Part shown: piece after piece, positions 52,833 through 63,140 of the stretch
How the letters are laid out: each line of letters starts with the position of its first letter
How positions within the stretch are numbered: position 1 is the stretch's first letter
DNA from: Bacillus sp. Marseille-Q1617
GTDB lineage: Bacteria; Bacillota; Bacilli; Bacillales; Bacillaceae_B
Direction: 5' to 3'
Assembly (NCBI RefSeq): GCF_903645295.1
Contig: NZ_CAHJXM010000002.1
Location: 844,001 to 908,000, forward strand
DNA length: 64,000 nt
Notes under the pieces: generated by a model
Database searches by the model: none
What the model was told of the DNA's origin: nothing
Seen by the model: the letters and a program-made list of their open reading frames with translations, nothing else
Made by a program: the position numbers and the translations under genes

Positions 52833-53409
52833 TAGATGACTATTTCCAAAGTGAAAAAGAGATCAACTTTAATAAACCATCTATATAATAGGGTGAATTT
52901 GATCAATACCAAAGCCCAGTCACCTGAAAAATAACCAGTTGAATAGTATGATCTCAACCAATATTTTCATCGATCAATTTCACTCAAATTCTTCGGCTCA
53001 AAACATAGTACCTATTACATTCTTCCTTCATTACTCAATGAATCAAACGATTCTCTAAATGCGCTATTGTCGCAATTTTCCCAAGAATGATTATTTATCT
53101 TTAATACCTTGAAAAGATGGGGTAAAACGAATATTATGTAATGTAGGCATATTGTTAAGAATTTATGACAATTTTCGCGGTGTGCACTAGTACGTGAAAG
53201 TTGTCACATACTTATTATTTTGTTTTTATACTATTTATACAGTATTCTCTCTTTTCATTTGAAAAGGATCATCCCGCAAAATTTGTTTTGAGTTCCGCTT
53301 AATCGGGGAATGAGATAGTAGCAGCAGATTGACGGGATAAAAAAGACCGATGTGGAGGACTCTAAGAGTATCCGACGCAAATTCAATCAAAAAGGTGGAT
53401 GTGATTCAG

Positions 53410-54627
53410 TTGAGAAAGCCAAGAATCGTTGTTTTAGGTGCAGGTTATGGCGGGCTTATGACAGTAACTCGTCTTCAAAAGCAATTAGGTACGAACGAAG
53501 CGGAAGTCATCCTTATTAATAAGAATGATTACCACTATGAAACAACATGGTTACATGAAGCTTCTGCAGGGACTCTTCATCACGACCGTGTGCGTTATGA
53601 TATTAAAGATGTTGTGAATACAAGCAAAGTGAACTTCTTACAGGCAACTGTGGACGACATCAAAGTAGCAGAAAAGAAAGTTGTAACAAGTCAAGGCGAA
53701 GTAGAGTTCGATTATCTTGTGGTTGCGCTTGGTGCCGAGTCTGAGACGTTCGGTATTCAAGGGTTGCACGAGCATGCGTTCATGATTTCAAACATCAACT
53801 CAGCTCGTCAAATCCGTGAGCACATTGAACTCCAATTTGCTACGTATAAGAACGAAGAAGAGAAAAACGATGAGCGCCTGACGATCGTCGTAGGTGGAGC
53901 AGGCTTCACAGGTATCGAATTCCTTGGGGAGCTGGGTAACCGTGTACCTGAACTATGCAAAGAATACGATATCGACCGTTCAAAAGTACGTATCGTTTGT
54001 GTGGAAGCAGCGCCAATGATCCTTCCTGGCTTCGATCCTGAACTTGTGAAATATGCACGTGCCGCTCTTGAGAAAAAAGGCGTTGAATTCCACATCGGAA
54101 CTCCGCTTAAAGAAGCAAAAGCAGACAGCGTATTGATTGCCAAAGGCGAAGATGAAGTGGAAGAAATCAAAGCTGGTACAATCGTTTGGGCAGCTGGTGT
54201 CCGCGGTAACCGCATCATTGAAAAAGCAGGTATCGAAAACATGCGTGCCCGCGTCAAAATCAACAAAGATCTTCGTGCACCAGGTCACGACAATATCTTC
54301 ATCATCGGTGACTGTTCACTGATGATCAACGAAGAAACAGAACGCCCATACCCGCCGACTGCACAGATTGCAATGCAGCAAGGGGAAGTGTGTGCGCGTA
54401 ACATCGCAGCTCTTCTTCATGGAAAAGACCATCTTGAAGAATTCACACCGGACCTGAAAGGTACTGTATGTTCACTTGGTGAAGACGACGCAATCGGTGT
54501 TGTGTACGGCAAGAAACTTACTGGTACAAAAGCATCATTCATGAAGAAGGTAGTAGACAACCGTGCGCTATACATGGTTGGCGGACCTTCACTAGTATTC
54601 AAAAAAGGTAAATTCAAGTTCTTTTAA
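53410..54627 (+). CDS. yumB: NADH dehydrogenase-like protein YumB
   Basis: A 405-residue NDH-2-type flavoprotein, probably peripheral on the membrane, passing electrons from NADH to quinone or another acceptor. Motifs: [17 protein letters not shown] (FAD), [19 protein letters not shown] (NADH), [24 protein letters not shown], and [18 protein letters not shown] at the C-terminus. The start is TTG 53410 with GGTGGATG upstream, which gives the YumB length; the in-frame region back to 53350 is not conserved-looking. A terminator follows. Confidence 0.93.
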   Translation: MRKPRIVVLGAGYGGLMTVTRLQKQLGTNEAEVILINKNDYHYETTWLHEASAGTLHHDRVRYDIKDVVNTSKVNFLQATVDDIKVAEKKVVTSQGEVEFDYLVVALGAESETFGIQGLHEHAFMISNINSARQIREHIELQFATYKNEEEKNDERLTIVVGGAGFTGIEFLGELGNRVPELCKEYDIDRSKVRIVCVEAAPMILPGFDPELVKYARAALEKKGVEFHIGTPLKEAKADSVLIAKGEDEVEEIKAGTIVWAAGVRGNRIIEKAGIENMRARVKINKDLRAPGHDNIFIIGDCSLMINEETERPYPPTAQIAMQQGEVCARNIAALLHGKDHLEEFTPDLKGTVCSLGEDDAIGVVYGKKLTGTKASFMKKVVDNRALYMVGGPSLVFKKGKFKFF

Positions 54628-54649
54628 GATGAACAGTGAGTGATAAAGC

Positions 54650-54684
54650 AGAGTGGATTTTAATTCCGCTCTGTTTTTTTACAT
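54650..54684 (+). terminator. Terminator after yumB
   Basis: CAGAGTGGA / TCCGCTCTG stem with T-run. Confidence 0.8.
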
Positions 54685-54819
54685 TCAGACAGTAATGAAC
54701 GGTGGAACAGCCGGTACATATAGACCATCTTACCTAAAAATCCAGTCATGACTTTTCTATCTCCGTTACCTGTAGTACCTTAAAGTAAAGAGAATTTTTA
54801 TAGTAAGAGGAGGAGTAGG

Positions 54820-55302
54820 TTGAAAAGGGGAAAGGTGTGGCTGGCTGTTGCCGGACTTGTTATAGATAAAGATGGAAACTGGCTTGTTGTTAAGAAAAAA
54901 TACGGAGGACTGAAAGGTATGTGGTCACTCCCGGCCGGATTCGTTGACGAAGGAGAAACGGTCGATGAAGCAGTTCTTCGTGAAGTGAAAGAGGAAACGG
55001 GCCTCACGACGACTGTTAATGGGATCATCGGGGTACGTACCGGTGTGATAGGGAACGAAATCAGTGATAATATGATCATTTTTCATCTGGATCATGTCGA
55101 TTCGGATCTGTTGAAAGTAGAAGAAAGTGAACTGTTCGATGTGCAATGGAAATCCCCAAATGCACTGATGGTGGATGGCAAAACCTCCGTCATGATCCAT
55201 GAAATGCTGAAGCAGGGTGATTTATTCCAGCGCCATCAGGCCATTGAAGGATTGGATCCCGGCGAGCAGTTTGGCTATACGAGTTATAAGTTGTTTATGT
55301 GA
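54820..55302 (+). CDS. Nudix hydrolase
   Basis: A 160-residue Nudix protein. The box GFVDEGETVDEAVLREVKEE TG is complete (Gx5Ex7REVxEExG), so it should cleave a nucleoside diphosphate linked to another group. The substrate is unknown. The start is TTG 54820 with GAGGAGGAG upstream. A strong terminator follows (55309-55350). Confidence 0.88.
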   Translation: MKRGKVWLAVAGLVIDKDGNWLVVKKKYGGLKGMWSLPAGFVDEGETVDEAVLREVKEETGLTTTVNGIIGVRTGVIGNEISDNMIIFHLDHVDSDLLKVEESELFDVQWKSPNALMVDGKTSVMIHEMLKQGDLFQRHQAIEGLDPGEQFGYTSYKLFM

Positions 55303-55308
55303 TTCATT

Positions 55309-55350
55309 AAGAAAAGGCATCAAATACAAAAACGTATTTGATGCCCTTTT
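55309..55350 (+). terminator. Terminator after the Nudix gene
   Basis: GGCATCAAATACA / TGTATTTGATGCC-type stem (GGCATCAAATAC ... GTATTTGATGCC) with a T-run; also serves the gene facing it. Confidence 0.85.
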
Positions 55351-55354
55351 TAGG

Positions 55355-56122
55355 TCATACCGATTCTTTTTCCTGAAGAGACATAATATATTTGAGCCCT
55401 GTTGATGAGTCACTGAAAGTCAAAACGTTTTCAAACTCACCGATACTTATGGCAAGCTCGGGTGTAATCCCGACGATGATGCATTCGACCCCGATCAATT
55501 TTAAACAATCATAGAGCTTCTGGAGGTTTTGTCTGATACTATCGTCAAACCTGCTTATCCCGCTGATGCTGATCATGACGTATTCAATGCGGCTCTTTAC
55601 ACACTCCTCAAGCACAGTGCTGATCACTATTTCTCCCCGGTCAAGATCAAGTTCGCCTTTAAGCGGCAGGGCAATGGTTTTATCCCAAATATGTAAAATG
55701 GGTACAGACAGTTCCCGGATCATTGTCTCTCTTCTCTTTTCCTCTTCTGCTCTTGAGGTAACATCCATAAGCATGACCATATAGCCTTCCACCTGTCCGG
55801 ATTGCGTAGAACTTGTGATGGGAGTGATCACGATATCTGCAGCGAGCCTCTCCTTGATATTGATTCTTGCTCGATGTCCATCATGAATGTCGTCCATGAT
55901 CCTGCGCTGATATGGAGGCAATTCATGAAATTCATCCATATTCATTCCGATCATATCTTCTGCGCTGTTAAGCCCGAATAACGGGGCAATGGCTGTCATT
56001 GACGTGGATGCTTTAGTATTCATCCACGTCACGGTATAATCCTTATTGGCAATAATGATATTTTCACCTATGCTGTTTAACGCATCGGTACCGGTAATGT
56101 CGATTGGAATCGGTCGATTCAT
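55355..56122 (-). CDS. PAS-STAS regulatory protein (RsbR/YtvA-like)
   Basis: A 255-residue protein. The N-terminal PAS domain (about 10-125; IIIANKDYTVTWMNTKAS, MIGMNMDEFHELPPYQ) lacks the NCRFLQ motif of LOV photoreceptors, so it is not a YtvA-type light sensor. A short coil (EEEKRRETMIREL) joins it to a C-terminal STAS domain (about 140-250; PILHIWDKTIALPLKGELD) of stressosome type. It probably senses a signal and modulates a sigma-B-like stress pathway. A dyad TGTATT-AGA-AATACA (56154-56168) lies in its upstream region. Confidence 0.8.
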   Translation of the reverse strand: MNRPIPIDITGTDALNSIGENIIIANKDYTVTWMNTKASTSMTAIAPLFGLNSAEDMIGMNMDEFHELPPYQRRIMDDIHDGHRARINIKERLAADIVITPITSSTQSGQVEGYMVMLMDVTSRAEEEKRRETMIRELSVPILHIWDKTIALPLKGELDLDRGEIVISTVLEECVKSRIEYVMISISGISRFDDSIRQNLQKLYDCLKLIGVECIIVGITPELAISIGEFENVLTFSDSSTGLKYIMSLQEKESV

Positions 56123-56151
56123 TTTGGTATTCCACCTTTGTTCGATTTATA

Positions 56152-56170
56152 CATGTATTTCTAATACAAG
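56152..56170. promoter_or_regulatory. Dyad upstream of the PAS-STAS gene
   Basis: TGTATT and AATACA flank three bases, within a near-palindrome about 30 bases upstream of the PAS-STAS start. The rest of 56123-56441 has no gene. Confidence 0.4.
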
Positions 56171-56441
56171 TATATCTAAAACAAGTAAAATGTAAAATAA
56201 AACGGGTAATGCTTGGTGCGTGAAAACCCCCGTTACATACCGTGTTGGAGGTAAAAGGACGAGCTTCCATAATTTATTTAAAAATTCAGTAAACTTTGTG
56301 AAAAAGAGAGATATTGAAAGATAACAAGCAATGTATTCGCTTTCTTAAAGGTACATCCTCTAATATGTCCCTTTCCATTCACGAGGATAGATGATATATT
56401 ATCAGAAAATTAAGAAATTAAACTCAAAAGGAGAGGGAATC

Positions 56442-56567
56442 ATGAGAGCTACTGCAAGTACGAAAACAAAATTTTGTCTATACTGTTCAGGAAAAGGATA
56501 CTTTCAGTTAGTGTTGGGTGGTTCTGAGACATGTCCTTGCTGCGGAGGCAGCGGGAAACAAAAATAG
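56442..56567 (+). CDS. yuiA: Zinc-finger-like small protein YuiA
   Basis: A 41-residue protein with DnaJ-type CxxCxGxG repeats: FCLYCSGKGYFQLVLGGSE, then TCPCCGGSGK. It resembles B. subtilis YuiA, of unknown function. ATG 56442 follows AAAGGAGAGGG. A clean terminator follows. Too short for routine ORF finders. Confidence 0.85.
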   Translation: MRATASTKTKFCLYCSGKGYFQLVLGGSETCPCCGGSGKQK

Positions 56568-56587
56568 AACGGACGCTAATCTGACCA

Positions 56588-56625
56588 TATGAAGCAGACC
56601 TTGAAATTCGGGTCTGCTTTTTGCT
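56588..56625 (+). terminator. Terminator after yuiA
   Basis: AAGCAGACCT / GGGTCTGCTT stem with T-run. Confidence 0.8.
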
Positions 56626-56639
56626 TGGCAGAAACGATT

Positions 56640-56825
56640 TCGCGGTAGGTGCGTTATGCCACCCGCCTCTGAGCATAGCCCTTCCGCATTTCTATTGTCC
56701 AGCTCCGGCGGCTAGAGGCTCGAGACATAAGCCATGCCATCCAAAAAGGCAAAAAACGCCTTTATGGCTGCCCTGTCTTATGCTTGTCGCCTCTGAACGA
56801 GCCGCCTCCGCATTTCTATTTTTGT
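56640..56825. repeat. Large interspersed repeat copy
   Basis: Shares with 16720-16830 the blocks GTCCAGCTCC, CTAGAGGC, AAGGCAAAAAACGCCTT, CTTATGC, GCCTCTGAAC and CCGCATTTCT. One half (GCCTCTGA...CCGCATTTCTATT) is present twice here, at about 56665 and 56790. No gene. Confidence 0.8.
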
Positions 56826-56915
56826 TGATTTTGTGAATACGTCTTTCAAAAGATTGACGCTTTCATAAACATTGAGTACACTAAACTTTAGTGTTTATGG
56901 AGGTGCAGACGGTAA

Positions 56916-57233
56916 ATGCCTATACATGTAATGATTATTTCGATGCTTCTTTTTCTGGTTCTGTTTTTTGGAATCGGCTTTTTGTTAAATATGTTATTGC
57001 GTATGACATGGATAATGGCGATTATCTATCCGATCATTGTCATTTTTATTGTAGATGATGTGCGTTTTATTGAATACTTCCGAAATGCAGGAGCTTCGTT
57101 TTCGGAATTGGGCACTAAAATTAGCAGTTTAGCTTTGGCCGATCTTTTGATACTTGGCAGCGGACTTGCAGGAGCGATTCTTTCAGGGATTGTGATGAGA
57201 ATCTTGAGAGCCAAAGGATATAGAATGTTTTGA
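56916..57233 (+). CDS. yuiB: Membrane protein YuiB
   Basis: A 105-residue membrane protein with three hydrophobic helices (about 5-45 as two, then 75-98). It resembles B. subtilis YuiB, of unknown function, in its usual place between yuiA and yuiC. ATG 56916 follows TGGAGGTG. A hairpin with T7 (57241-57280) follows. Confidence 0.82.
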   Translation: MPIHVMIISMLLFLVLFFGIGFLLNMLLRMTWIMAIIYPIIVIFIVDDVRFIEYFRNAGASFSELGTKISSLALADLLILGSGLAGAILSGIVMRILRAKGYRMF

Positions 57234-57474
57234 TTTATTTCCGTTTACCCCGTGAATGCCCGGGTTGAACGGATTTTTTTATGCAATTCTACAAATGATA
57301 AGAGAGCGGTGAAGCTTAAAAATTCCAGGGTAAGACACCATAAAAAAAACCTTTTCACCTTAGAAACTACTAATCCTAATATTTTCCAAAAATTGAAACT
57401 ATTCGATTTTTTTATCAATTTATGAATAAATACCATCTTTGTGGGGAAGGAATAAGGGTGGGAGGAGTGAATTC

Positions 57475-58182
57475 ATGAATTTGGTAATAAAATGGACGAA
57501 ACGAATCATCATGGTTAGTTTATTTGTACTAGCCTTAGGGACCACCTTTCAATCGGTATCGGGGGTGGAAGCCCAGACGTTTAAATCCTGGCTGAATGAA
57601 AACAAAGGAAGTCAGTCGGAACGCTATTCAGAAAACCATAAAACAAATCATATATCATTATCATTCAAATTTTTGAAGAGATTAGCAGGGGTCAAGACGA
57701 TGATCTCTTCAAGCAAACCTGTTGAAGGGCAACTTCCGACACTGGAAGAATCGGTCAATTGGGAGCAGTATCCGAAAAATACCGTGGTGGCTACTGGATA
57801 TACGGCCGGTGTAGAATCAACGGGGAAAAGTCCGGGGCACCCTGGATATGGGATTACATACTCGGGAGTGAAAGTGAAAAGGGACTTATATTCTACGATT
57901 GCGGCAGATACATCCGTCTATCCGATCGGTACGATCCTCTTCATCCCTAACTATGGATATGGGGTCGTGGCTGATACAGGAAGTGCAATCAAAGGAAATA
58001 AGCTCGATTTATATTACGATACCGTTCAACAAGTCTATGATGAATGGGGAAAACAAACCCTTGAGGTGTATGTCGTACAAGTAGGTACAGGCAAGCTGAC
58101 GGAAGAAGACCTGGTGAAACTGAACAGCAATGAATCGATGCAGGTCTTCAGGCAGCAAATCTTATCAACTAAAGTGGAATAA
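57475..58182 (+). CDS. yuiC: 3D-domain cell-wall protein YuiC
   Basis: A 235-residue secreted protein. A signal or anchor helix (about 10-30, [16 protein letters not shown]) leads to a C-terminal 3D domain with three conserved Asp: [16 protein letters not shown] plus the VVAD just before it. In B. subtilis YuiC is a stationary-phase lytic transglycosylase with a mini-MltA fold that trims peptidoglycan. ATG 57475 follows GGGAGGAG. The terminator 58184-58226 follows. Confidence 0.88.
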   Translation: MNLVIKWTKRIIMVSLFVLALGTTFQSVSGVEAQTFKSWLNENKGSQSERYSENHKTNHISLSFKFLKRLAGVKTMISSSKPVEGQLPTLEESVNWEQYPKNTVVATGYTAGVESTGKSPGHPGYGITYSGVKVKRDLYSTIAADTSVYPIGTILFIPNYGYGVVADTGSAIKGNKLDLYYDTVQQVYDEWGKQTLEVYVVQVGTGKLTEEDLVKLNSNESMQVFRQQILSTKVE

Positions 58183-58183
58183 T

Positions 58184-58226
58184 GTAAAAGCTCGTATGCA
58201 GAAACTTTGCATACGAGCTTTTCTTA
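58184..58226. terminator. Bidirectional terminator
   Basis: AAAAGCTCGTATGCA / TGCATACGAGCTTTT stem between two converging genes. Confidence 0.9.
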
Positions 58227-59027
58227 TGGAGAATGTTGAAGGTCCAATCCTTCGTATACTGCAGGATGCAGCATTCTGGCAAGCTTCACCGCCCCTTTTA
58301 AAAGAAGGGGGGACGGCCTGCAGTAAAGGGCTTCCTCCAGAATGAGTATCCGATTTTCCTGAACGGCTTTCATTGTATCCCAGCCGGGGCGCTTCTTTAC
58401 AATGTCGGGATTCACCCGTTTCTGCTGTACGCCTACCCATGCAAGGCAGATATAGTCGGGATCACGATCCCTGACATCTTCCCAATCGGTTTGGACGCTG
58501 GCAAGTTCGACATCCCGGTAACTGTTTTTGGCTCCTGCCATCTCACTCAATTCGGTGAGCCAATTTATTTTTCCCGGAGTAAAAACGGGCTTCGGCCACC
58601 ATTCCCAGTAGAGGACCGGCGCGTGGCTTACGGTCCTGCTCAACCTCTTTAATTCCTCAACCGTATGTAAAAACGTCTGCTGCCTAAGGACAGCGGTTTC
58701 CTCAACCCCGCATGCTTTCCCGACCGTTAATATATCCTCGGCGATGTCCCGGAAGCTTTGAGGATTCAGTGTGATATGCGGAATGTTTCTCCTATTTAAT
58801 TCCTCGATATTTTTTTCCATCCCAGGGACGCTCAGTGAAGAAAAGACGAGATCGGGTTCCAAAGCCTGTAGCTTATCCATATTGATGGACAGGTCGGGGC
58901 CCAGCTTGGGGAGTGAACGCACTTCCTCAGGATAATCGGAAAAATCATCAACGCCGACCAGACTGGATGTAAGTCCAAGATAATCGATGATTTCAGTATT
59001 ACTCGGGCAAATAGAGACAATCCTCAC
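58224..59027 (-). CDS. BtuF-like cobalamin-binding protein without signal peptide
   Basis: A 267-residue protein of the TroA/BtuF periplasmic-binding fold: RIVSICPSNTEIIDYLGL at the start, ALEPDLVFSS, WEWWPKPVFTPGKINWLTEL and the C-terminal half with RDPDYICLAWVG. Normal BtuF proteins are exported, but this one has no signal peptide or lipobox, so it is probably cytoplasmic. Function unknown; ligand binding is inferred from the fold. GTG 59027 has AGGAGTG upstream. Confidence 0.78.
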   Translation of the reverse strand: MRIVSICPSNTEIIDYLGLTSSLVGVDDFSDYPEEVRSLPKLGPDLSINMDKLQALEPDLVFSSLSVPGMEKNIEELNRRNIPHITLNPQSFRDIAEDILTVGKACGVEETAVLRQQTFLHTVEELKRLSRTVSHAPVLYWEWWPKPVFTPGKINWLTELSEMAGAKNSYRDVELASVQTDWEDVRDRDPDYICLAWVGVQQKRVNPDIVKKRPGWDTMKAVQENRILILEEALYCRPSPLLLKGAVKLARMLHPAVYEGLDLQHSP

Positions 59028-59037
59028 CGAATCACTC

Positions 59038-59517
59038 CTAAGTAAATAATAGATAGTGCAGAAGCAGGGTCAATATAATTCCTGAAAGGCCGCCGAAAAA
59101 GACCTCGATCGGTTTGTGTCCAAGCAGTTCCTTAAGCTCTTTCCGCTTTTCCTGCTCGGGCTTGTTCTGCCAGCCCTTGGCTTCTGTCATGAATTTTTGA
59201 AAATCAATCGTTAACTGGTTCAACACGATGGCCTGTTCACCCGCCTGTCTTCTGACACCGGTCGCATCAAACATGGTGATGATTGCAAAGATCGCCGACA
59301 CGGCAAAAACCGGGGAAGAAAGTCCTGTCTCCAAGGCGACCCCTGTTGAAAGAGCCGTCACTGCAGCAGAGTGTGAACTTGGCATTCCGCCTGTAGACGT
59401 GATCAATGACCAGTTTAATTCCCTCGTTGCAATAAATTGAATGGGCACCTTAACAAATTGTGCAAAGAAGATTGCAAATAAAGAGGCCCACAATGGAAAA
59501 TTCAAGAATACTTCCAT
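59038..59517 (-). CDS. yuiD: Divergent PAP2-family protein YuiD
   Basis: A 159-residue membrane protein of the YuiD/DUF212 group. The phosphatase-like signature includes STGGMPSSHSAAVTALSTG and DATGVRRQAGEQA, plus GHKPIEVFFGGLSGI. About four hydrophobic helices. Possibly an acid-phosphatase-type lipid phosphatase, but the activity is untested. ATG 59517 has AGGTGAC upstream. It ends just before the BtuF-like gene on the same strand. Confidence 0.85.
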   Translation of the reverse strand: MEVFLNFPLWASLFAIFFAQFVKVPIQFIATRELNWSLITSTGGMPSSHSAAVTALSTGVALETGLSSPVFAVSAIFAIITMFDATGVRRQAGEQAIVLNQLTIDFQKFMTEAKGWQNKPEQEKRKELKELLGHKPIEVFFGGLSGIILTLLLHYLLFT

Positions 59518-59674
59518 GCTGTCACCTGCCATCTTTCTTAAAAGTCTGAAAACAAATAATGCTCTTATTATATCATACCCGAATGAAAGCAGAACTAACT
59601 TGCATGAGCGAATGTCTGTATGTCGAAATAAACTGACATCTCCGTTATAATGGAGAATGGAGGTGTCAGGGGAA

Positions 59675-61180
59675 ATGAATTATACAATCAACCAAAAAGA
59701 TATTACAAAAGCAGCAGGGGAATGTTTAGTGGTCGGAGTTTACCATCAGCCATCTTTTGAAGGGGAACTGAAAGAGCTTGATCACGCATTTGAAGGGTAT
59801 CTTACTTCACTGGTGAAGGATGGAGACATTTCTTCAAAGCCTAAGAAACTATCAAAAATACATACGTTCGAGAAAATCGGAAGCAAGCGGATCCTGTTTG
59901 TCGGACTTGGCAAACAAAAGGATCTGACTTTCGATCTTTTAAAAGAGGCGATGGGACTTGCATCGAAAGAGCTGAAAAAAATGAAAGTCTCTTCTTTTTC
60001 AGTGGCGCTTGATACATTTTCATCAGAAGAACTGCCTGCTGCAGATGCGGCACATGCTCTCACAGAAGCGTACACGATGGCTACATATCAGTTCGAAGGC
60101 TACAAGCAAAAATCAAATGAGCCTGAAGTGTATGTGGACAGCATTGAGTTTTTAACAAGCGATGATGACAAAGAAGTCAATACGGCTCTTGAAGTGGGAG
60201 CGGCTTTCGGAAGAGGTGTCAATTCGGCGCGTACTCTTGTGAATACACCTGGTAATCTGCTAACATCTACAAAAATGGCAGAATACGCCCTGGAACTTGC
60301 AGAGCGCTATGATTTCGAGGCGGAAATACTCGATAAAGAAGAAATGGAGAACCTCGGAATGGGAGCCCTCCTTGCAGTCAATCAGGGATCGGTTGAGCCG
60401 CCTAAGATGATCGTCCTGAAATACAGCGGAAAAGATGAATGGAAAGACGTCATCGGCTTGGTCGGAAAAGGAATCACCTTCGATACCGGCGGTTATTCCA
60501 TCAAGCCGAAGGACGGCATTGTCGGCATGAAGACGGATATGGGTGGCGCTGCAGCTGTCCTTGGGGCAATGGAAATCATCGGTGAAACAAAGCCTGAGCA
60601 GAATGTGGTAGCCGTGATTCCATCAACGGACAACATGGTAAGCGGTTCTGCATTCAAGCCTGATGATGTCATCACGGCGATGAGCGGGAAAACGATCGAG
60701 GTCCTGAACACGGATGCCGAGGGACGCCTTGCCCTTGCAGACGGGATGACTTATGCGAAGCATCACGGAGCGAATTACCTGGTGGATGTGGCGACGCTGA
60801 CCGGCGGGGTCATCATTGCACTTGGAGAAGATAAGACAGGTGCCCTCACAAATAATGAGGCATTCTTTGAGCAGGTGCTTGAAGCATCGAGCGAGTCCGG
60901 AGAATTCATCTGGCAGCTGCCATACACGGAACATGATAAAAAACGTGTCCGCAGCAGTAAGATTGCCGACCTCAACAATTCACCAGGACGGGCAGGACAT
61001 GCCATCATGGGCGGTGCCTTCGTAGGGGAATTTGCCGATGGTCTCCCATGGGTTCACCTGGATATCGCAGGAACAGCCACGACGAAGAGCACATATGATC
61101 TTGGTCCTTCTGGTGCCACTGGTGTCATGGCCCGTACGCTGGCACTACTGGTGGAACGATTCCAGCCTTTAGAAAAATAA
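59675..61180 (+). CDS. pepA: Leucyl aminopeptidase PepA (YuiE)
   Basis: A 501-residue M17 aminopeptidase. The catalytic domain has [43 protein letters not shown] (NTDAEGR signature), and the C-terminal [23 protein letters not shown] and HLDIAGTA. Two metal ions are expected in the active site. Cytoplasmic, probably a hexamer. ATG 59675 follows GGAGGTG; in-frame ATG 59657 precedes that site. TATAAT at 59646 is the likely -10 element. Confidence 0.95.
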   Translation: MNYTINQKDITKAAGECLVVGVYHQPSFEGELKELDHAFEGYLTSLVKDGDISSKPKKLSKIHTFEKIGSKRILFVGLGKQKDLTFDLLKEAMGLASKELKKMKVSSFSVALDTFSSEELPAADAAHALTEAYTMATYQFEGYKQKSNEPEVYVDSIEFLTSDDDKEVNTALEVGAAFGRGVNSARTLVNTPGNLLTSTKMAEYALELAERYDFEAEILDKEEMENLGMGALLAVNQGSVEPPKMIVLKYSGKDEWKDVIGLVGKGITFDTGGYSIKPKDGIVGMKTDMGGAAAVLGAMEIIGETKPEQNVVAVIPSTDNMVSGSAFKPDDVITAMSGKTIEVLNTDAEGRLALADGMTYAKHHGANYLVDVATLTGGVIIALGEDKTGALTNNEAFFEQVLEASSESGEFIWQLPYTEHDKKRVRSSKIADLNNSPGRAGHAIMGGAFVGEFADGLPWVHLDIAGTATTKSTYDLGPSGATGVMARTLALLVERFQPLEK

Positions 61181-61192
61181 TGATAGAGACAG

Positions 61193-61238
61193 GCCTTTTT
61201 CTGATCCAGTTGTTTTGGATTGGGGAAGGCCTTTTTCA
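61193..61238 (+). terminator. Terminator after pepA
   Basis: AGGCCTT...ATCCA / TGGAT...AAGGCCT stem with T-run. Confidence 0.8.
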
Positions 61239-61360
61239 TTTTCAAGAGGATATGTTAAATAAGCTTGTTGAATTAGTAGGGGTTTAAGCTGTTGACAGGA
61301 GCTGCTCGTAGACCCCGGGGGAAGCGCAGTCCATCAGAAAGAGGAAGGTGGTTTTTTAGA

Positions 61361-61486
61361 GTTGAAAATAAATTAGCTAAAGTTGAAAATAAGCCAGCCG
61401 AAGTTGAAAACAAATGTCCAGAAGTTGAAAATAAACCAGCTTAAGTTAAAAACAAATAAACAGAAGTTGAAAATATCAAACATTTA
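61361..61486. repeat. Six-unit 21-bp tandem repeat
   Basis: GTTGAAAA-type units start at 61361, 61382, 61403, 61424, 61445 and 61466: an exact 21-bp period. The first eight to eleven bases of each unit are conserved and the rest vary. A fragment of the interspersed repeat (GTAGACCCCGGGGGAAGCGC) lies at 61290-61340. No gene in 61181-61704. Confidence 0.8.
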
Positions 61487-61704
61487 CTCCTTCTAAACCA
61501 TACAAAAACTTACCAACCAACATTTTAATGATTCATCAGACTAAAGTATTGACAACCTCTCTTTATCTTGTTAAAGTTAAAAACGTTGTTTTATTACTCT
61601 ACCAATTTAGCGAACTAAAGTAATATCTATGGAACTACCAATAAAGAATCAGCCGGTAAAGTATCATTTGAAAACAGGCTGCAGAACTTTTTAAGGGAGG
61701 AATA

Positions 61705-63024
61705 ATGATGAACGCAGTTGTTATTGCTGTTCTGATCATGCTCATATTGAGTTTAGTACGTGTCAATGTCGTCTTTGCCCTCATTACGGGTGCGCTGATC
61801 GGAGGTTTGATCGGCGGCATGGGCATGAGTGAGACGATAACGGTCTTCTCTGAAGGATTATCAGGGGGCGCCAATATCGCTTTAAGTTACGCGTTACTTG
61901 GGGGATTCGCTGTAGCAATTTCCTATACGGGGATTCCGAATCTTCTCGTAGACTGGGTGTTAAAGGTTGTCGGGAAAAAAGGAGATTCAAGAAAAGCGGC
62001 CCTTTCTAAGGCACTTATCGTTTTTGCTATTTTAATTATGGCTATTTTTTCACAGAATCTGATTCCGATCCACATTGCTTTTATCCCTATCCTGATTCCG
62101 CCTCTATTGAAGGTCATGACGGAACTGGAATTGGATAGACGCTTAATTGCCTCTGTCATCACATTCGGACTGACTGCTCCTTATATCCTTTTACCAGTAG
62201 GATTTGGTCTGCAGTTCCACGAAATCATTGCACAGAATATGGCAAGCAGCGGAATGGAGATCGATCTGGGGGATATCCCTAAAGCCATGCTCATTCCTGT
62301 TGGCGGAATGATGATTGGATTATTGATCGCAGTGTTTGTAAGCTACCGCAAACCAAGAAAGTACAGTGAAGCAAAAGAAGTCATTTCAGATGAAAAAATG
62401 GTCTATAACAAAAAAGCGATGGTCTTCGCCTTTATCTCGATCATCGTGGCACTGTATGTCCAGCTTCAGCTTGAATCCATGATCTTTGGAGCTCTGGCTG
62501 GGATTGCCGTGCTTTATCTTTCTGGTTCCGTGAAGTGGAAGGAAGCTGACGGATTGTTGAATGAAGGAATGAAAATGATGGCGTTCATCGGGTTTGTGAT
62601 GATCACTGCCTCAGGATTTGCTGAAGTGATGACAGCAACCGGGCACGTAGAAACGCTTGTTGAGGCGACTGCAGATGCAATCGGCGGCAACAAGGCGATG
62701 GCAGCCTTCATCATGCTCGTTGTCGGCCTGCTTGTGACGATGGGAATCGGTTCCTCGTTTGCGACGATTCCGATCATTGCAGCTATTTTCGTACCTCTTT
62801 GTATGGAGCTTGGCTTCAGCCCGATGTCGACAATTGTTATTGTCGGAACAGCAGGCGCCCTGGGAGATGCGGGTTCTCCTGCTTCAGACAGTACGCTCGG
62901 GCCGACAGCCGGATTGAACGCGGACGGCCAGCACAATCACATTTGGGATACATGTGTACCGACGTTCTTGCACTATAACATTCCGCTGATCCTCTTTGGA
63001 TGGATTGCGGCGATTATGTTTTAA
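61705..63024 (+). CDS. yuiF: Na+/H+ antiporter-family transporter YuiF
   Basis: A 439-residue membrane protein with about 11 hydrophobic segments; the family is often annotated as Na+/H+ antiporter or amino-acid transporter. Seen: TAPYILLPVGFGLQFHEII, GIGSSFATIPIIAAIF and the C-terminal GDAGSPASDSTLGPTAGLNADGQHNHI. B. subtilis YuiF is similar and its substrate is unresolved. AAGGGAGGA precedes tandem ATGs (61705, 61708). A terminator follows. Confidence 0.88.
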   Translation: MMNAVVIAVLIMLILSLVRVNVVFALITGALIGGLIGGMGMSETITVFSEGLSGGANIALSYALLGGFAVAISYTGIPNLLVDWVLKVVGKKGDSRKAALSKALIVFAILIMAIFSQNLIPIHIAFIPILIPPLLKVMTELELDRRLIASVITFGLTAPYILLPVGFGLQFHEIIAQNMASSGMEIDLGDIPKAMLIPVGGMMIGLLIAVFVSYRKPRKYSEAKEVISDEKMVYNKKAMVFAFISIIVALYVQLQLESMIFGALAGIAVLYLSGSVKWKEADGLLNEGMKMMAFIGFVMITASGFAEVMTATGHVETLVEATADAIGGNKAMAAFIMLVVGLLVTMGIGSSFATIPIIAAIFVPLCMELGFSPMSTIVIVGTAGALGDAGSPASDSTLGPTAGLNADGQHNHIWDTCVPTFLHYNIPLILFGWIAAIMF

Positions 63025-63041
63025 GTTTGGATTTGGATTTT

Positions 63042-63074
63042 AGCAGGGGATTTTTTAATCCTCTGCTTTTTTTG
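63042..63074 (+). terminator. Terminator after yuiF
   Basis: AGCAGGGGAT / ATCCTCTGCT stem with a T7 run. Confidence 0.85.
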
Positions 63075-63140
63075 TAGGTAGAAGAGGTACTCTCATTAAA
63101 AACGAGAAGCTTTTATAGACAGATAAAACCAAGTTTCAGG

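Noticed and set aside
61361..61486. CRISPR array
   Set aside because: The units are 21 bp with no separate spacers, only a conserved head and drifting tail, and no cas genes are present.
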